Shown: positions 59,067 to 64,000 of the stretch, in pieces | Position numbering within the stretch: the first letter of the stretch is position 1 | Layout: each line of letters starts with the position of its first letter | NCBI GenBank assembly: GCA_028554795.2 | Contig: CM068824.1 | Span: forward strand, 156,035,789-156,099,788 | DNA length: 64,000 nt | Reading direction: 5' to 3' | DNA from: Sinohyriopsis cumingii | Lineage: Eukaryota; Mollusca; Bivalvia; Unionida; Unionidae | The notes under the pieces: model-generated | The model's database searches: none | What the model was told of the DNA's origin: nothing | What the model saw: only the letters and a program-made list of their open reading frames with translations | Position numbers and translations under genes: made by a program

Positions 59067-60340
59067 AGATGTCAGATACTGATTATGCACTGAAAGAAAC
59101 TTGTACACCATGTGATTTCACTCCTTTCAAACACTTACAAGAATTTTCTTCAAAAATGTAACTTTTTTTACTCCTGGCCATTACACCCAACATTCCACAA
59201 AAATTATTTGAAGGACTGAAGGTCAGTTAAGCTTACAGCTGCTGTTTATTGGTGCCACATCCATTAGTAATTCAAAACATTATGGTACAAAAAAGCTACA
59301 AGAAATTCTTAATTTAAATCCTTTTGCACTGAAAACATGTTTGGAGTTACTCGAGAATACATTCATTAGCAAATATTCAAGATGAGGGGAACAACAACAA
59401 AAATAGTTACTTCCAATAATCACTCCATTATTACAGACTTCAAAACTGATCTGCTCCCATTTCAGTCCTGTCAGAACCAAACACTGCCATGGCTAAATAA
59501 TATGATACATCAGTCATATGTTGAAAATTTAAATTTTTTAAACAAATTAAGGTATGTACAATAGTTTGTGGATTTAATATCAATATATAAAAACACTTCC
59601 AATCACATAGCTGAGGACTAAATGGCAGAAGAAATCTCAAACGTAAACTCTTCAACTGCATTTAAAGCACCTGCAGTCTGGAAATATTTGGGGTTTCAAG
59701 GGTCAAATAATTACAAAGCCATTAGTAACAAAAATCACATGTAGATTCTGCACAATGGTCATTGTAACCTTACTGCATGATCAACACCAACACAGTGATA
59801 AAGTCACCACGTGCAAAAAACATATGAACAAGGTTGGAGTCAACATCATGATATGTATCATCACTCCCATACTCTAGTGAATCACCCAATAAATGTATGA
59901 CAAATAAAGTCATCTGTACAATAGTGTATCACCCAAGTACAGTGATATGCATAAAATATCTTCCAAGCAGATGATACACAGCCTTACACCATAGGTAATG
60001 TATCAAAGATTCCATATATGCATAAATACAACTGATCAAAAACACATGTACAAACAATAAATATCATAGTGTATATTTAATGACTAAAGAGCCAACAGTT
60101 TCTACACTCCTGCCGAAAGTCATTCAATCATAAAATAATGGTCAAAGGAATCTTGTTAATAGGAACCAGGGACTTCCATTAAATTTAAACTTGGAGGTGA
60201 GTTGGTAAAGTAAGCAAGGATCGTGGTGGGACCTCCTCCAAAGGGGATAATATTTTTTTTAGAAGTGCCCAGTTGTAAATTAAAAGTAGCAAGGTAGACC
60301 ACCTGGCTCCCGGCTGATAAGGAAAGCCCTGATAGTAGTT
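59067..60340. other. Upstream sequence, no recognised feature
   Basis: AT-rich; no exon, element end or tandem unit recognised. Confidence 0.45.
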
Positions 60341-60344
60341 GAAT

Positions 60345-61765
60345 ACTTGTCTAAACACTCCTTTTTAATACAGCAGTGAAATACTAACTTGTCTAGATAC
60401 TTTTTAATACAGTAGTGAAATACTAACTTGTCTAGATACTTTTTAATATGGTAGTGTAATACTACTTGTCTAGATACTTTTTAATATGGTAGTGTAATAC
60501 TAACTTGTCTAGATACTTTTTAATACAATTGTGTAATACTAACTTGTCTAGATACTTTTTAATATGGTAGTGTAATACTAACTTGTCTAGATACTTTTTA
60601 ATACAGTAGTGTAATACTAACTTGCCTAGATACTTTTAATACGGTAGTGTAATACTAACTTGTCTAGATACTTTTTAATACAGTAGTGTAATACTAACTT
60701 GCCTAGATACTTTTAATACGGTAGTGTAATACTAACTTGTCTGGATACTTTTTAATACGGTAGTGTAATACTAACTTGTCTAGATACTTTTTAATATAGT
60801 AGTGTAATACTAACTTGTCTAGACAGTTTTTAATTCAGTTGTGTAATACTAACATGTCTAGATGCTTTTTAATACAGTAGTGTAATAATAACTTGTCCAG
60901 GCAGTTTTTAATACAGTTGTGTAATACTAACTTGTCTAGATACTTTTTAATACGGTAGTGTAATACTAACTTGTCTAGATACTTTTTAATATGGTAGTGT
61001 AATACTAACTTGTCTAGATACTTTTTAATACAGTAGTGTAATACTAACTTGTCAAGACAGTTTTTAATACAGTTGTGTAATACTAACTTGTCTAGATACT
61101 TTTTAATATGGTAGTGTAATACTAACTTGTCTAGATACTTTTTAATACAGTAGTGTAATACTAACTTGTCCAGATACTTTTTAATACAGTAGTGTAATAC
61201 TACCTTGTCTAGACAGTTTTTAAAACAGTTGTGTAATACTAACATGTCTAGATACTTTTTAATATGGTAGTGTAATACTAACTTGTCTAGATACCTTTTA
61301 ATACAGTTGTGTAATACTAACTTGTCTAGATACCCTTTAATACGGTAGTGTAATATTAACTTGTCTAGACACTTTTTAATAATGTAGTGTAATACTAACT
61401 TGTCTAGATACTTTTTAATACGGTAGTGTAATACTAACTTGAAGAGATACTTTTTAAAATGGTAGTGTAATACTAACTTGTCTAGATACTTTTTAATACG
61501 GTAGTGTAATACTAACTTGAAGAGATACTTTTTAATACAGTTGTGTAATACTAACTTGTCTAGATACTTTTTAAAACGGTAGTGTAATACTAACTTGTCT
61601 AGATACCTTTTAATACAGTAGTGTAATACTAACTTGTCTAGAGAGTTTTTAATACAGTTGTGTAATACTAACTTGTCTAGATACTTTTTAAAACGGTAGT
61701 GTAATACTAACTTGTCTAGATACTTTTTAAAATGGTAGTGTAATACTTGTCTGAATACTTCCATG
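60345..61765. repeat. 39-bp minisatellite (about 36 units)
   Basis: Unit 'actttttaatacagtagtgt' then 'aatactaacttgtctagat', with alternating tacagtagtg, tatggtagtg, tacggtagtg and tacagttgtg forms. The minus strand stays open for 309 codons as a 13-residue repeat of the type KKYLDKLVLHYCI. Its lack of splice context and presence of similar arrays elsewhere make a protein unlikely. Confidence 0.96.
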
Positions 61766-62039
61766 TATAGAGTTCAACGACCATGGGATGAATGGTCTTA
61801 TAGGTGTAAATTAGAATTACCAGAAAACCAGCCTGAAACAGTCACTGTGAATGCATTTAAGACTCTAAACACACATTGGTTCAAAATGTGATACATTCTT
61901 GCGTAAAACATTGAAACAGTGTATACTGAGCAATATTCCTACCAAGAGCCACCCACCCACCCATGATATAAAAACATGAACTTGCCCCAAAAAATACTTT
62001 CAACATTGTGAGATGAAGATGTACATGCAAATGCCCTGA

Positions 62040-62255
62040 TGACTGCATGAACTCACTTTACAGTGTGTAGCCCTTGTCTGCATGAACTCACTTTACAGTG
62101 TGTAGCCCTTGTCTGCATGAACTCACTTTACAGTGTGTAGCCCTTGTCTGCATGAACTCACTTTACAGTGTGTAGCCCTTGTCTGCATGAACTCACTTTA
62201 CAGTGTGTAGCCTTTGTCTGCATGAACTCACTTTACAGTGTGTTGCCCTTGTGCA
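62040..62255. repeat. 35-bp minisatellite (6 units)
   Basis: Unit 'tgcatgaactcactttacag' then 'tgtgtagcccttgtc', nearly identical copies. Confidence 0.96.
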
Positions 62256-63871
62256 ATGTCACAGATCATGACAAAATGATTATCATACATAGGCCAGTAC
62301 CATTATTTAAATTATAAAATACTATACTTGGAGAAAAAGAATAAAGCCAAATTGCCTTCAGTAATGAAACAGTAATAACAATAAAAATTAACTGATACTT
62401 ATGTAGTATATGCTCTTGTTAAAACAACAACATAGAATCTTATGAAATTGCTAGATGCAGTTATGAAACGTCTTGTGCTTTGGTATAAAAAAAAAACACT
62501 CTCTCGTGCAGTTGAAACAATGGTTAGAGTATAGAGATCTTAAAACAAATGGAACTCAACCAAAATGAAGCTGCAACATTGATTATACATAATGTCTACA
62601 TAATACGGAACCCAACAACATCAACAGAAAAAGGAAATAAATTACCTCTTCTAAGTTTAGTAATAAATTTCCCTTCTATTGAAAATCAAAGGCAATGCTG
62701 GAAAAATGTCAGTTGTTTCGTTACCTGGTTGTTTCATAATGTGGATTCAAACCAGCAACTTCAAAAGATGTTTTTATACATATACATGTATTAATTTCAC
62801 ACATTCTTTGGTAATGTTTTAGTTTTTATTGAATCGCTTTGTAAATATCTTCCCTACACATAAGGCTGTTTCTGTTCTACTGGTACATGTCTTAAACACT
62901 ATAAATTTATTCTTGTAATTTAACGCATTGTAATACTTGTCTGTCCAAACTGTTATTGTAAGATCTATTTTGACTCGTTATATATTTTTTTAAATTTATT
63001 ATTTTATTGTACTTTCAATTTTTTTTTAAAATTTGACTTCATTTCATTTTTAATAATAAAACTGCAATAATTAAAGGTACACTCTGCTATTCAATGATTC
63101 GCTCAAAGTTGTTTCATTTTTATATCAAATAATCTAGACCACATATCACTACAAGCCATCTGAGATTCAATTCTAAGTGGTCACTCATGCCCATGCCCAG
63201 TCAGTCGTAAAAGATGCATACGGCTCTTAGGAGCTGCTAGCTAATACAAAATGGCAGCACTCGAGTCTTTCTTCTGCCATCATGGCATTCATATTGCATC
63301 TCAACAACTGTTATTTTCATCAAAATATCTTGTCAATCAACAGCCATCATGTTTCCCAAGTACTCTCCAAAGGATGCTGGTAACAAGACTGCTAATTGGC
63401 CAGATTACAAAGAAAGTATGGAAGAGTGAGTCTTTATAAGTTATGTCTTAAATGTACAATAGCATTTGCAGAAATACTTGGTACAAAGCATCCAAGTTGC
63501 AAAATGACGTGCACTGTTTTGACTTCCCCCACAAACAAATTCCAGTTCATTACATCATAACATAATGATCATTTTATTTTTCAAGTGCATAATTTAAAAA
63601 AATTATCATTGAATTGAGTCTTTTTTATCAGTCCAGGCTCCTCGAGTCCTTGTATCATTTCTGTAAAGTAATGAAAATTAAATGATGAAAGAGGCTTGTG
63701 CTTCAACATCGGGAAAGCAGTTTTTATTGTCAGCTTAAATCAGTGGATTTTTCCAAGGGGTGTGGGGGTTTTTAAGATCAAATTTGAAAGGGTTAGTTTT
63801 CATCTACTCTATCCAAATCATCACAGTAAAACAGTTTTTATTATTTACAACTAAATTACAGAAAGATCAAA

Positions 63872-63903
<32 letters not shown>

Positions 63904-64000
63904 CTCATATATCTTTGCAGGGTCAAACAATGCATAGAGGCAAACACAGTCAGTCCAATGTCCCAAGTGGACAAAACACAAAAGTTATCACTTAAAAAAG
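62256..64000. other. Upstream sequence with an (ATT)n run, no recognised gene
   Basis: The 81-codon plus frame at 62549-62794 has no recognisable family. (ATT)n lies at 63869-63898. Whether the kinase gene's noncoding first exon lies here cannot be told from sequence alone. Confidence 0.4.

Noticed and set aside
62549-62794. 81-codon plus frame considered as a gene or LINE fragment
   Set aside because: No reverse transcriptase motif or other domain is visible, and no splice context.

Overview
This is an AT-rich, intron-dominated stretch of a metazoan nuclear genome. Exons of about 100-290 bp with GT-AG borders and in-phase junctions, tRNA-derived SINEs, hAT DNA transposons, decayed non-LTR retrotransposons and many minisatellites all point to an invertebrate. 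A lophotrochozoan (mollusc or similar) is my guess from the style of the SINEs; the sequence does not prove the phylum.

The only gene I can support runs on the minus strand and covers most of the window. It is the 5' part of a Src-family non-receptor tyrosine kinase. Two alternative first coding exons encode myristoylation-type N-termini: MGNCC... (57595-57772, with its own 5' UTR and a splice acceptor at 57880) and MGGKHS... (47740-47914). Both end in phase 1. Both join in frame to the same SH3 exon (34934-35033, 100 bp, phase 1 to phase 2), which joins the second SH3 exon (9624-9737, 114 bp). That exon ends in a strong GTAAGT donor. The SH2 and kinase exons are not seen and should lie beyond position 1. 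The choice of first exon would decide whether the kinase carries cysteines that can be palmitoylated (MGNCC) or a basic, cysteine-free N-terminus (MGGKHS).

Everything else is intron or upstream flank. 1-9.6 kb (intron after SH3): a 65-bp satellite of about 76 units holding two co-duplicated copies of a hAT element, then a 44-bp minisatellite. 9.7-34.9 kb (intron inside SH3): an old intronic duplication (10.75-13.3 kb and 16.3-18.4 kb), three SINE families, hAT and pogo-like remnants, a 651-bp terminal-inverted-repeat element, many minisatellites, and a SINE whose tRNA-like head has expanded to 13 tandem units. 35.0-57.6 kb (intron between first exons and SH3): more minisatellites, a CpG-richer island at 40.1-41.2 kb, a perfect-TSD hAT hairpin, two decayed LINEs and nested SINEs. 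57.9-64 kb: upstream sequence with a 39-bp minisatellite of about 36 units.

About twenty unrelated minisatellites lie in these 64 kb, with units from 17 to 87 bp. Most long open frames here are read-throughs of arrays whose period is divisible by three; they are not genes. No rRNA, functional tRNA, CRISPR array or bacterial-type operon is present.
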